A stretch of 59,255 nucleotides of DNA, taken from NCBI GenBank assembly GCA_016787525.1, contig JAEUUP010000141.1:1-59255 (forward strand), read 5' to 3'. Under the pieces are notes generated by a model, which searched no databases, was not told where the DNA came from, and worked only from the letters and a program-made list of their open reading frames with translations. This document shows, in pieces, positions 24,655 to 33,361 of this stretch. Numbering within the stretch: the first letter of the stretch is position 1; the number at the start of each line of letters is the position of its first letter. This DNA comes from Saprospiraceae bacterium (GTDB lineage: Bacteria; Bacteroidota; Bacteroidia; Chitinophagales; Saprospiraceae). The translations under genes and the position numbers were made by a program.

Positions 24655-26790
24655 TCAATTGAGTTTAATGCGCGTGGTTCTCATATTGGGATTATTGAAA
24701 TTGCTCGAAAAACTAGAACGGGGTTCTGCCAATTCATACGACTTCCATGTGCTGTTTTCGTACCAAAAGCTACCTAAAAGATTACCCGCATTGCCCACAT
24801 ACCAAAACTCCAATGTGCCTGGGAATCGAGATACAACTGAGATTCCACTCGTTTTAGACAATGTGCCTGCGTTTGCCAGTCTATAACCTGTCCAATTGCC
24901 GCCTTCGTACCAATATTTGCCTTCCAAAGAACCGCCTGCACCTACGTACCACAACTCCATACTCGTTTTGATACGTGAGACAGCATCTATGCCACTACCC
25001 AACTCAGCACTACCTGCTGGAGCTAAGTCATAACCTTTCCACGAACCACCTTCGTACCAATACACACCTTTGACGCTGCCATTTGAGCCAATGTACCACA
25101 GTTCCATTGTATTTGAAGCTCTCGAAACGACCGTAATGCCACCGATAGTTGAAGCAAAGTTGGCGGGCGCAAGTTCGTAGCGTTTCCATGGATTACCTTC
25201 ATACCAAAAAGCTGCTTGAACCGAACCGTTTGCCCCAATCCACCACACTTCCATAGTGCCTGTTGCCCTCGAAACGGCAGTGATACCACCTGTTGTTGCC
25301 GATGAGTTGGCGGGCGCAAGTTCGTAGCGTTTCCACGGACTACCTTCGTACCAAAAAGCCGCTTGAACCGAACCATTGGGGGCTGTCCACCAGAGTTCCA
25401 TAGTTCCTTTGGCTCTCGATACAGCGGCGATAGAAGCCGTTGTTGCAGCACTGCCCGCAGGAGCTAATTCATAGTATTTCCACTCACTGCCTTCATACCA
25501 ATAAGCACCTTGAACCGAGCCATTTGCACCAATCCACCACACTTCCATGGTGTTTGAGGCGCGTGACAAGGCGGCAATGCCTCCTTTTGGTGCGGCTCCG
25601 CCAGGTTGACCCAATTGGTAACGATTCCAGAATCTACCATCGTAGAAATAAGCTGCTTGAATCGTCCCATTATTGTCAACCCACCAGTTTTCCATTGTCC
25701 CTTTAGCTCTTGAAACAGAGGCAATGCTCTTTGCAGCTGAAGTAGAAGAGACAGAATTGGTCAAAATCCATGCAGCACGACGACCGATATTGTTTGCGTT
25801 GTAGTTGATATACATATAACCCCGTTCTGTTCCAAAATCGCAAGTGATACCCCAATTCGTTCCCCATGAGTTTTTCATAATCCATGCTTGTCGGTCGTCA
25901 TCCCAACCGATGATTGTAATGGCATGGTTGGTAGAAGGATTATTCGGATTGCTTGGATATTCATTGAAGACACCACCATTATACATTTGGAAAGCATCGG
26001 TCGCATCCACAGAAGCAGAGATTGCACCATAACGTACAAGAGCTTGTTTGATAGCAGCGACTGAAGCAATGCGACTTGGATTGCCCGAAGGGTCAACAAC
26101 GCCATAAGCACGCGCATGATAAGGTGTTGCGGGCGTACCACCACAAGCCATTTTAGTGCCTTGGTAAGGTGTCACTGTCTCGTTTTCTAAGTTTCGACTT
26201 TTGTCAACCATCCATTTGAACACATCAAGAGCAAAGCCGCCATTCTCATCGCCTGCACCCGAGCAGTTGATGACTTGTTGCTCAGAAGCATCAATTGTCT
26301 TTGTGTTTGTGACACGATAGTTGCTCTCATAAGCAGATACCGCTCCAAATGCCCAGCATGTACCAAAAGGATTTTGGTCTTTGATGGGTGTGCTATTGCT
26401 CGTTGTGCGCAAGTCAAAACGGCGCATGGAGGTGTTGCCATTTGTAGATGCCCCTTCGCTGGCATTGGTTGGATTGATGACGGTATTTTGCGTCCGTATC
26501 ATCTGAATATGGCTTTGTATTCTTTGGCTAAAGTTTTGTTCTTCAGCAGCACTCAACTGTTTTTCGCCTGTCAATTGTTTCAAAGACCTATTGCTGACAC
26601 CATTGATGCCTACTGTGAACGTCAATTTCTTATCGGTGATGAGTTTTCGCGTAGTTATCAGTTTTTGCTTGTTCGGTTCGTCCAATTGTTGTTCTTGCGG
26701 AGACAATACGATGGGTTGTGCTTGCAGCTGTAACATCATCGTACACCATACAGTTACTAAGAGCGCGACTTTTGAAATCCTGTGATTCAT
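24655..26790 (-). CDS. Secreted papain-type (C1A) protease with seven-repeat propeller
   Basis: A 711-residue secreted enzyme: a signal peptide (to LQAQ), a propeptide of about 100 residues, a C1A catalytic domain and a C-terminal repeat domain. Catalytic residues are C145 in PFGTCWAFGAVSAYESN, H289 in STNHAITIIGW and N307 in WIMKNSWGTNWG. From about residue 363 there are seven repeats of 49 residues, each with SRxxxTMExWW, NGSVQxAxWYEG and WKxYELAPA. Seven such repeats suggest a seven-bladed beta-propeller, similar in repeat style to PLL-type fucose-binding lectins, so it may tether the protease to glycans (inference). It has the third phased-box promoter and a chagasin-type inhibitor gene downstream. 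No motif copy lies inside the gene. Confidence 0.9.
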   Translation of the reverse strand: MNHRISKVALLVTVWCTMMLQLQAQPIVLSPQEQQLDEPNKQKLITTRKLITDKKLTFTVGINGVSNRSLKQLTGEKQLSAAEEQNFSQRIQSHIQMIRTQNTVINPTNASEGASTNGNTSMRRFDLRTTSNSTPIKDQNPFGTCWAFGAVSAYESNYRVTNTKTIDASEQQVINCSGAGDENGGFALDVFKWMVDKSRNLENETVTPYQGTKMACGGTPATPYHARAYGVVDPSGNPSRIASVAAIKQALVRYGAISASVDATDAFQMYNGGVFNEYPSNPNNPSTNHAITIIGWDDDRQAWIMKNSWGTNWGITCDFGTERGYMYINYNANNIGRRAAWILTNSVSSTSAAKSIASVSRAKGTMENWWVDNNGTIQAAYFYDGRFWNRYQLGQPGGAAPKGGIAALSRASNTMEVWWIGANGSVQGAYWYEGSEWKYYELAPAGSAATTASIAAVSRAKGTMELWWTAPNGSVQAAFWYEGSPWKRYELAPANSSATTGGITAVSRATGTMEVWWIGANGSVQAAFWYEGNPWKRYELAPANFASTIGGITVVSRASNTMELWYIGSNGSVKGVYWYEGGSWKGYDLAPAGSAELGSGIDAVSRIKTSMELWYVGAGGSLEGKYWYEGGNWTGYRLANAGTLSKTSGISVVSRFPGTLEFWYVGNAGNLLGSFWYENSTWKSYELAEPRSSFSSNFNNPNMRTTRIKLN

Positions 26791-26903
26791 TGCTTTAATT
26801 TGATTTAATGATTAATAAAAATTTTCTAAACAGTACTTAAAGATTGCATACATAGGTTTATGCTGATAAGCGTTTTTGTTCGCTTTTTTGTGCTTTGTTG
26901 ATA

Positions 26904-26991
26904 CAAATATGTAGGACATACTGAGGGGGTGGGGACGAGAATGAGCGAATAGGGATATTGATTGAGTTAATCACCCCATTGATTGAGTAAA
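26904..26991 (-). promoter_or_regulatory. Phased-box promoter 3
   Basis: On the + strand: CAAATATG (26904-26911), 8 nt, ACTGAGGGGG (26920-26929), then boxes AATGAGCGAA (26940-26949), ATTGAGTTAA (26961-26970) and ATTGAGTAAA (26982-26991) at exact 21-bp steps. The protease start codon is 113 nt downstream. The 10 bp between motif and first box (TGGGGACGAG) is nearly identical to promoter 2 (TAGGGACGAG). The rest of the 26791-27174 gap is AT-rich with no supported gene. Confidence 0.75.
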
Positions 26992-27174
26992 CACTTTAAT
27001 CTTAATAAGTATTTGGAAGTTTTCTAAGATTAAACACAGACATGAAAAAAGCAGAAAAACTAAAAACCCTAAAAATAGACGACCCAAACCATAGATATTT
27101 CAAAAAAACTGCGATATTCACCATGCTATTTTGGGAATACACCTCACTCACTCTTCAATCAAACCAACAACAAC

Positions 27175-29967
27175 GTGGCACGTTTCATCACATCCAAATA
27201 TCTCCTCTTGGGCATCGTCGCAGTGGCGGTGTTTTATGCTTTTTCTTATAGTTTTTCGAGCGATAAGATTGATTTCAATACGCAAGTCAAACCATTATTG
27301 AATAAAAAGTGCATCACCTGTCATGGAGGGGTGAAGCGGCAGGGCGATTTCAGTCTGTTGTTTCGACAAGATGCTTTGGCAGTGACCAAAAGTGGCAAAC
27401 CAGCCATCATTCCTTTCGATCCCGAGGGCAGTGAGATGATAAAACGCCTCACTCATGCCGACCCAGAGGAACGAATGCCTTACAAACAAGACCCCCTCAG
27501 TAAAAATGAGATTCAGATTCTGACACAATGGGTAAAAGAAGGCGCAGAATGGGGCGATCATTGGGCTTATACGGAAGTGCAGCCTGTCCCATTGCCCACA
27601 ATCAAAGGGAGTTTCTGGGGTTTGGTCAAACCCGATTGGGTTCAGAATGGGGTGGACTATTTTATTCTCGATAAAATCAAACAAGCGGGACTGACCCCCT
27701 CAGTAAAAGCCGATAAACCCACTCTTTTGCGCCGTGTCGCGCTCGATTTGACGGGTTTACCGCCTTCTGAGTCGCTCCGACAGCAGTTTTTGGCAGATAA
27801 TTCGGAGAAGGCTTATGAAAATTTGGTGGATTCGCTCTTGGCTTCGCCCAATTATGGCGAAAAATGGACTTCTATGTGGCTCGATATGGCCCGATATGCC
27901 GATACCAAAGGTTATGAGCGCGACGACAGCCGTTCCATTTGGCGATACCGCGATTGGTTGATTCGGGCTTTCAACGAGGATAAGCCTTACAATGAATTTA
28001 TCACAGAACAAATCGCGGGGGATTTGCTGCCCAATCCAACGGATGCGCAATACATCGCTACGGCGTTTCATCGCAACACGATGACCAACGATGAAGGCGG
28101 TACTGACAACGAGGAATTTCGCATAGCGGCGGTGATGGACAGAGTGAACACGACTTGGCAAGGCATCATGGGGACAACTTTTGCGTGTGTGCAATGTCAC
28201 AGTCATCCTTACGACCCGTTTCGCCATGAAGATTACTACAAATTCATGGCTTTCTTCAATGATTCTCGTGATGAAGACACGCATGGCGATTATCCTGTCT
28301 TGAGAGAGTTCCGAAAACAAGACAGTTTGACTTATTTGGAGCTGAATGGTTGGCTCAAGACGCATGTACCTCAACGAGCAGCGGCTTTGAACACGTTTGT
28401 CAAGACTTTGCAACCTTCTTACAACTCTTTGACAGCAGATAAACTCGTGAACAGTGCTTTGGCAGATGAGAAATGGCTGGCTTTGCGACAAAATGGTTCG
28501 GCTCGTTTCAAGAAAGTGGCTTTGGACGGACGAAATCAGCTCATTTACGCATACAGCAGCAAAGCCAAAGGCGGTAAACTGACCATTTATCTCGATTCAC
28601 TGCCCCAAGGGGTGCCTTCGGCAAAGGGGACGGTCTTGACTTCGTTTCCAATTGACACCTCAAAAGGCGGTTGGTCGGTGGCAAAGACGATGATTCCACC
28701 GACATCGGGTGTTCACGACCTGTATTTCTTTTACAGTAATCCTAATTTGAAAAAACCGACCGAAACGGGTCTTACTTTCGATTGGTTGTCTTTTACCGAA
28801 GCCTTTCCAACGCAAAATCTGCCGAATCGAGACAGTGCCGAAAAGCATTTTTGGCAATTATTGGAAGCAAAAGACTTCGATAGAACGCCCATTATGATGG
28901 AAAACCCCGCCGATATGCACCGAACGACCCATGTTTTTGAACGTGGCAACTGGTTGACACCCAAAGAGGCGGTCAATCCCGAAGTTCCCGCCTCTTTGCA
29001 TCCTTTCCCAGCGAATGCACCTAAAAATAGGCGTGGTTTGGCGATGTGGTTGACCGATACACGCAATCCTTTGACGGCACGCACTTATGTCAATCGGCTT
29101 TGGGAACAGATTTTTGGCGTGGGATTGGCGGAAACGCTCGAAGATTTAGGCACGCAGGGCATTCCGCCGACGCATCGCGACTTGTTGGACTATTTGTCCT
29201 ACGAATTGATGCATGGTATGAATTGGCAGACGAAAAAACTGCTCAAAACCCTCGTCATGTCCGCCACATATCAGCAAACCTCTGTCGTGTCGCCCGAATT
29301 GCAAGCCAAAGACCCGCAAAACAAGCTCTATGCGCGTGCGCCCCGTGTGCGTTTGTCGGCTGAACAGCTCCGTGACCAAGTCTTGGCGGTCAGTGGTTTG
29401 CTTTTGGACTCTTTGTATGGCAAAAGTGTCTTCCCATTTCAGCCCGAAGGCATTTGGAGTTCGCCTTGGAATGGTCAAACATGGAAAAAAAGCGAAGGCA
29501 GACAGCAATACCGTCGCGCTCTTTACACTTATTGGAAACGCAGCAGCCCTTTTCCTTCGATGTTGACCTTCGATGGGGTCAATCGAGAGGTCTGTGTCTC
29601 CCGACGCATCCGCACCAACACGCCTTTGCAGGCTTTGGTCACGCTCAATGACTCAACTTACCTCGCAGCGGCGGTCACATTGGCAAAAAATGCCGCATCT
29701 ACTGTCTCAATGACTCCTTTGGGAGAGGGGGTATCGCAACAAATCGCCCAATGTTATGAAAAAGCCTTGGGATACACGCTTGCCCCCAACAAACGGCAAG
29801 TCTTGGAGACCCTGTATCAGAAAAGTTTGCAGCAATTCACCCAACAAATGGACAAAGGCAAGGGCAAAAGTCCGCATATTCTGTCCGAACAGCCCCCACA
29901 GATTGCCGCTTTGGCGGTGGTTGCGAATGCCATTCTCAATCTGGATGAGTTTGTGAACAAATCTTAG
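27175..29967 (+). CDS. Planctomycete-type cytochrome, DUF1549 and DUF1553 protein
   Basis: This 930-residue protein starts with GTG at 27175 and an N-terminal membrane anchor (YLLLGIVAVAVFYAFSYSF). In order: a PSCyt1 c-type cytochrome domain with heme motif CITCH (about residues 41-45) and distal MPYK; DUF1549/PSCyt2 with a second motif CVQCH; and a C-terminal DUF1553/PSD1 domain (ARTYVNRLWEQIFGVGLAET; VCVSRRIRTNTPLQALVTLND). Such proteins sit in the cell envelope beside DUF1501 proteins and probably act in polymer or sugar oxidation, but the biochemistry is not established. Its usual partner, DUF1501, is 4.7 kb downstream beyond an accessory insert. It has two short motif copies (27493, 27696) and one 21-bp-split copy (29700-29732). 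Confidence 0.9.
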   Translation: MARFITSKYLLLGIVAVAVFYAFSYSFSSDKIDFNTQVKPLLNKKCITCHGGVKRQGDFSLLFRQDALAVTKSGKPAIIPFDPEGSEMIKRLTHADPEERMPYKQDPLSKNEIQILTQWVKEGAEWGDHWAYTEVQPVPLPTIKGSFWGLVKPDWVQNGVDYFILDKIKQAGLTPSVKADKPTLLRRVALDLTGLPPSESLRQQFLADNSEKAYENLVDSLLASPNYGEKWTSMWLDMARYADTKGYERDDSRSIWRYRDWLIRAFNEDKPYNEFITEQIAGDLLPNPTDAQYIATAFHRNTMTNDEGGTDNEEFRIAAVMDRVNTTWQGIMGTTFACVQCHSHPYDPFRHEDYYKFMAFFNDSRDEDTHGDYPVLREFRKQDSLTYLELNGWLKTHVPQRAAALNTFVKTLQPSYNSLTADKLVNSALADEKWLALRQNGSARFKKVALDGRNQLIYAYSSKAKGGKLTIYLDSLPQGVPSAKGTVLTSFPIDTSKGGWSVAKTMIPPTSGVHDLYFFYSNPNLKKPTETGLTFDWLSFTEAFPTQNLPNRDSAEKHFWQLLEAKDFDRTPIMMENPADMHRTTHVFERGNWLTPKEAVNPEVPASLHPFPANAPKNRRGLAMWLTDTRNPLTARTYVNRLWEQIFGVGLAETLEDLGTQGIPPTHRDLLDYLSYELMHGMNWQTKKLLKTLVMSATYQQTSVVSPELQAKDPQNKLYARAPRVRLSAEQLRDQVLAVSGLLLDSLYGKSVFPFQPEGIWSSPWNGQTWKKSEGRQQYRRALYTYWKRSSPFPSMLTFDGVNREVCVSRRIRTNTPLQALVTLNDSTYLAAAVTLAKNAASTVSMTPLGEGVSQQIAQCYEKALGYTLAPNKRQVLETLYQKSLQQFTQQMDKGKGKSPHILSEQPPQIAALAVVANAILNLDEFVNKS
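29700..29732 (+). repeat. Split motif copy with 21-bp insert (in DUF1553 gene)
   Basis: TACTG, 21 bp (TCTCAATGACTCCTTTGGGA plus G), then AGGGGGT. It encodes T-VSMTPLG-EGV where the short motif would give T-EGV. It is identical over 33 nt to the inverted copy at 30976-31008. Confidence 0.85.
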
Positions 29968-29998
29968 CGACTTTTGGCGAATGCGGTGCGGTGCCCTG

Positions 29999-30221
29999 TG
30001 TTGATGCTGCGAATCAAGGGCGCGTCGTTGGTCGGTGCGGTTATAAATATGTTGTCGCTCACGCGACAGGGGCGACAACTTCACCATCCATCGCATCATC
30101 CGCAAAACAGGTGGCAAAAACACCGCAGAATAATCTACATCTCAGACCACTTGTCGCGTGAGCGACAACAGGTTTATAACCGCACCGACCACCGACTTCC
30201 CCTTGATTCGTAGAATCAACA
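29999..30221. repeat. 223-bp inverted-repeat element (MITE-like)
   Basis: Two 70-nt arms (29999-30068 and 30152-30221) are complementary with about 10 mismatches, ending in TGTTGAT / ATCAACA. The inner 31 nt (GTCGGTGCGGTTATAAA...GTTGTCGCTCACGCGACA) is almost perfect. The 83-bp centre has no open frame of note. It starts 31 bp after the DUF1553 stop and fills most of the 351-bp gap before the NB-ARC gene. No transposase is present, so it would be non-autonomous if mobile. Confidence 0.65.
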
Positions 30222-30318
30222 CCCCTCGAAGAATATTTCAAGTTTTTCCTCATATGAATCCCTATTTCGGGAATCTTCTTTTATTTTTGTCCATTCACAA
30301 ACCCAATGCGACAGCCAC

Positions 30319-32586
30319 ATGAGCCAAACACCGCCCAATCAAAAGAACAAAATCGTTGACTCCGACATCCAAGTCGGGCAGAATGCGCATTTTGGCGATT
30401 CGATTGTCTATAACCACTTTTATCGAGGGCAAACGGTGACGATTCCGCCGCTACTGACCAACGATGTGCCAGTCAACGACAGCCACATCATTGGGCGTGC
30501 AGCCGAATTGGCGGAGATGCACGACCATTTGGCGCAGAATCGCCCGACGGTTTTGGTCAATGGCATCGGTGGTATTGGAAAAACGACAGTGGCAACCAAA
30601 TACATCGTGCAATATGCCCACGAATACGCCCACCGTGCGTGGATAACCGTCCAATCCAGCCTGTTGGAGACCTTTGTGAACCACACGACCTTGCTCTCGA
30701 CTCTGGGCATCACCGAAGAAGTGCAGCGATTGCTCTCGGCACAACAACCTGCCGCCGCTTTGGACTGCGTGTTGCTACATCTGAACAAATTGAACAGGAC
30801 TTTAATCGTGATTGACAACGCCAATGACCTCGCAGACTTGGTGGAACACAAACATTTCTTCGATGCCCTACACTGTCATTGCCTCATCACCTCGCGCAAC
30901 AGCCCGCCAGAGTGGACAGTCGTGGCAATTGAGCATTTGCCGACCCACGAAGCGGTGCAACTCTTCAAAAGAATAACCCCCTCTCCCAAAGGAGTCATTG
31001 AGACAGTAAAAGCAACGGATGAGACCATCAAAACCCTGCTCAGTAAGCTCTATTTTCACACATTATTGATTGAATTGGTGGCAAAAGCGATTCATTCGGC
31101 GGGCTTGTCTTTTGCTGAAGCGCAAGCCATGATTGAAGAACGGTTCATCCACCATCAAGAACTGAATGAAGAACTCATCGCCACAGGCAAACACGGCGAC
31201 AGTCTGCCCGAAAACACCAAACGGGCGAACATCGAGGACTATATCTGGCATATTTTTAAGAATGTACAAGGTCTAAGCGATACAGACAAAGACATACTGA
31301 GGGGTATTGCGCTCTTGCCACTCGGATATGTGATAGAACGCAAAGCACTAAAAGAACACCTCGCCCATTTTGGCATCAAAGAAGAAGTGGTGCGCCATTT
31401 AACCCTCTTAGTCGAGCGCGGTTGGCTCGAACTGGAGCGCACCGAAGACGGCAAACCCGCCTACAAGATGCACCCTTTGATAGCAGATGTGGTAAAAAAG
31501 CATTTGAGCCTCGATGTTGTTTTTGCAGATGCCTATATTGAGCATGTAACAGACTTGATTGAATATGATAATCTAAATCCCAAACATAATCTTTTCGTCA
31601 TCAATCAAAATAGACCCTTAGCAGAGCGTTTGAGTGATTTGTTTTTTGAGAAAAATACTGAAGGGATGTCTGAATTGCTTGATAATATTGGAAATTTAGA
31701 AGAAAACTTTGGTTTTTATCAAAAAGCGGCACACCATAAAGAGCGTGCTTTGGATATTGCAGAAACTATTTTTGAAAAAAAACATAAAATGATAATAGAT
31801 AGGCAAGGTAATTTAGCAAATGTGTATAGAAAATTAGGTAAATATAATCAAGCTGTAGAATTATTAGAAACAGCATTATCAAGTGCATTATCAAGTCTTG
31901 TTGATAAGCATCCGACAATTGCTGTTAGTCAATCCAACTTAGCATTGGTGTATAAAGATTTAGGCAAGTACGACCGAGCAGCGGAATTATTGGAAGCAGC
32001 ATTGGTTTCTGACCTCAAAAACTTTGGGCAGGAACATTCTAAGGTAGCTATTCGTAAATCTAATTTGGCAATGGTCTATAAAGATTTAGGTAAATTTGAC
32101 CGAGCAGCGGAATTATTGGAAGCAGCATTGGCTTCTAACCTCAAAAACTTTGGACAAAAACACCCTGGAATCTCTACAATCCAATCTAATTTGGCAATAG
32201 TATATCGAAATTTAGGTAAATTTGACCGAGCAGCGGAATTATTGGAAGCAGCATTAGCTTTTGATCTTAAAAATTTTGGACAAAAACACCCAAATGTGGC
32301 TATTTGTCAATCCAATTTGGCAAATGTGTACCGAGATTTAGGCAAATATGACCGAGCAGCGGAATTATTAGAATCAGCCTTGGCTTCTGCCCTTAAAAAC
32401 TTTGGACAAGAACACCCAGAAACTGCTATAATGCAATGCAATTTAGCTACTGTGTATATTGATTTGAATAGAAAACCCGAAGCCAAAGTTTTGTTACAAG
32501 CGGCGTATCACACTTTCTTAAAAACTTTTGGGGAGGAGCATCCTTATACCAAAAGGGTTCAATCGTGGTTTCCACGTGCGGAGTGA
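30319..32586 (+). CDS. NB-ARC NTPase with tetratricopeptide repeats (STAND family)
   Basis: In this 755-residue protein, residues 1-55 form a short N-terminal segment (IVDSDIQVGQNAHFGDSIVY) of the type that precedes bacterial STAND ATPases. The NB-ARC domain follows: P-loop NGIGGIGKTTVA near residue 80, Walker B RTLIVIDNAND near 158, a CLITSRNSPPEW sensor-like segment, then a winged helix. From about 460, seven or so TPR-like units follow. Four to five 42-residue units are almost identical (GKYDRAAELLEAAL...NFGQEH) yet differ at one stretch (SKVAIRKS, PGISTIQS, PNVAICQS, PETAIMQC). STAND proteins often sense invaders or stress; a defence role is plausible but no toxic effector domain is seen. 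It has one 21-bp-split motif copy (30976-31008) and a short one (31296). Confidence 0.88.
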   Translation: MSQTPPNQKNKIVDSDIQVGQNAHFGDSIVYNHFYRGQTVTIPPLLTNDVPVNDSHIIGRAAELAEMHDHLAQNRPTVLVNGIGGIGKTTVATKYIVQYAHEYAHRAWITVQSSLLETFVNHTTLLSTLGITEEVQRLLSAQQPAAALDCVLLHLNKLNRTLIVIDNANDLADLVEHKHFFDALHCHCLITSRNSPPEWTVVAIEHLPTHEAVQLFKRITPSPKGVIETVKATDETIKTLLSKLYFHTLLIELVAKAIHSAGLSFAEAQAMIEERFIHHQELNEELIATGKHGDSLPENTKRANIEDYIWHIFKNVQGLSDTDKDILRGIALLPLGYVIERKALKEHLAHFGIKEEVVRHLTLLVERGWLELERTEDGKPAYKMHPLIADVVKKHLSLDVVFADAYIEHVTDLIEYDNLNPKHNLFVINQNRPLAERLSDLFFEKNTEGMSELLDNIGNLEENFGFYQKAAHHKERALDIAETIFEKKHKMIIDRQGNLANVYRKLGKYNQAVELLETALSSALSSLVDKHPTIAVSQSNLALVYKDLGKYDRAAELLEAALVSDLKNFGQEHSKVAIRKSNLAMVYKDLGKFDRAAELLEAALASNLKNFGQKHPGISTIQSNLAIVYRNLGKFDRAAELLEAALAFDLKNFGQKHPNVAICQSNLANVYRDLGKYDRAAELLESALASALKNFGQEHPETAIMQCNLATVYIDLNRKPEAKVLLQAAYHTFLKTFGEEHPYTKRVQSWFPRAE
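30976..31008 (-). repeat. Split motif copy with 21-bp insert (in NB-ARC gene)
   Basis: This is the exact reverse complement of 29700-29732. It encodes TPS-PKGVIET-VKA; the short motif at 27696 encodes TPSVKA, so the seven-residue difference is plain. Confidence 0.85.
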
Positions 32587-32685
32587 TACCCCTCAGTAAA
32601 ACAGCATCGTCATTGCAAGCGAAGCGAAACAATCCGCAAAATCGAGCGCACCCTCGTAAGCCAAGCACACGCCTTTTAATAAAAC

Positions 32686-32800
32686 AGCGGCTGTCATTGC
32701 GAGCGAAGCGAAGCAATCTGTAAAATCAGGCGCAAACACCCCTCAGTAGTCTGCGTTCTATTTTAAAGATTGCTTCGCTTCGCTCGCAATGACAGCCGCT
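32686..32800. repeat. Inverted pair of the GCGAGCGAAGCGAAGC repeat
   Basis: Arms 32686-32719 and 32767-32800 are exact 34-nt complements containing GTCATTGCGAGCGAAGCGAA followed by GCAATC. A decayed third copy lies at about 32609-32633. This short repeat is a well-known type of dispersed intergenic element in many bacterial phyla. The loop holds one ACTGAGGGG copy (32739, minus), and another (32589) directly follows the NB-ARC stop. It can form a large hairpin ending the NB-ARC transcript. Confidence 0.75.
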
Positions 32801-32824
32801 ATGCTTGCAAGGGCGGTGCCCGCC

Positions 32825-33214
32825 TTACTCAGTCTTGTCCTTGTCCTCAGAAGCCTTCTTGTTGGCTTCACGCGTCTTTTGTTGTTGCGCGATAATCTCC
32901 GATTGGCGTATGCCGCCTGCCGCAACGTACTCATCCGACTCCAGACCTTTGTCCCGACCGATGAATAGGCGCAAATCAGCTTCCGCTTTTTCGTAAGCGG
33001 CAGCTTTGGCATTGAGGTCAATGGTGAGTTCGTCTATCGCAACGAGACCAGCGTTCTTAGCATCAATCGCTACTTTGTAATCGTTGGTCGTTTTTTCATA
33101 AGCGGCTAAAGAAATAGCGGCTGTGTAAGCAAAGGGGTCGTTGAACCTCTTGAGGCGTTCGATTTTGAGCTTTGCAGCTTCGTAATTGTCCGTTGACACT
33201 TTTTTGTAAGCCAT
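32825..33214 (-). CDS. Small charged helical protein, unknown
   Basis: This 129-residue protein starts with ATG (33212-33214; MAYKKVSTDNYEAAK). An upstream in-frame ATG would add a poorly supported 25-residue lead. It is highly charged, Ala/Lys/Glu-rich and probably mostly helical or coiled-coil, ending in a KKASEDKDKTE tail; no domain is recognised. It sits alone in the accessory insert between repeat families and contains no motif copy. It could be a genuine small gene or cargo of the surrounding repeats. Confidence 0.55.
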   Translation of the reverse strand: MAYKKVSTDNYEAAKLKIERLKRFNDPFAYTAAISLAAYEKTTNDYKVAIDAKNAGLVAIDELTIDLNAKAAAYEKAEADLRLFIGRDKGLESDEYVAAGGIRQSEIIAQQQKTREANKKASEDKDKTE

Positions 33215-33361
33215 AGGAATAGGTGTGATTTTAATGAAAAAATAAAGTTCTACAAAATGTTGTTTGATTATACATGGTTCATTTGGCAAATGTATAGAGT
33301 TTTTATATGCAAGTCAATAGACAATTAATTTTTTTTAATAATAATTTTCAACAAGTGTCAT

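Noticed and set aside
27042-27251. A 69-residue protein upstream of the DUF1549/DUF1553 gene
   Set aside because: It overlaps the start of the clearly real gene in another frame, has no domain, and its second half is a shadow of that gene's membrane anchor.
32825-33289. Longer 154-residue version of the small helical protein
   Set aside because: The extra N-terminal 25 residues are unlike the rest; the internal ATG at 33214 gives a simpler protein start.
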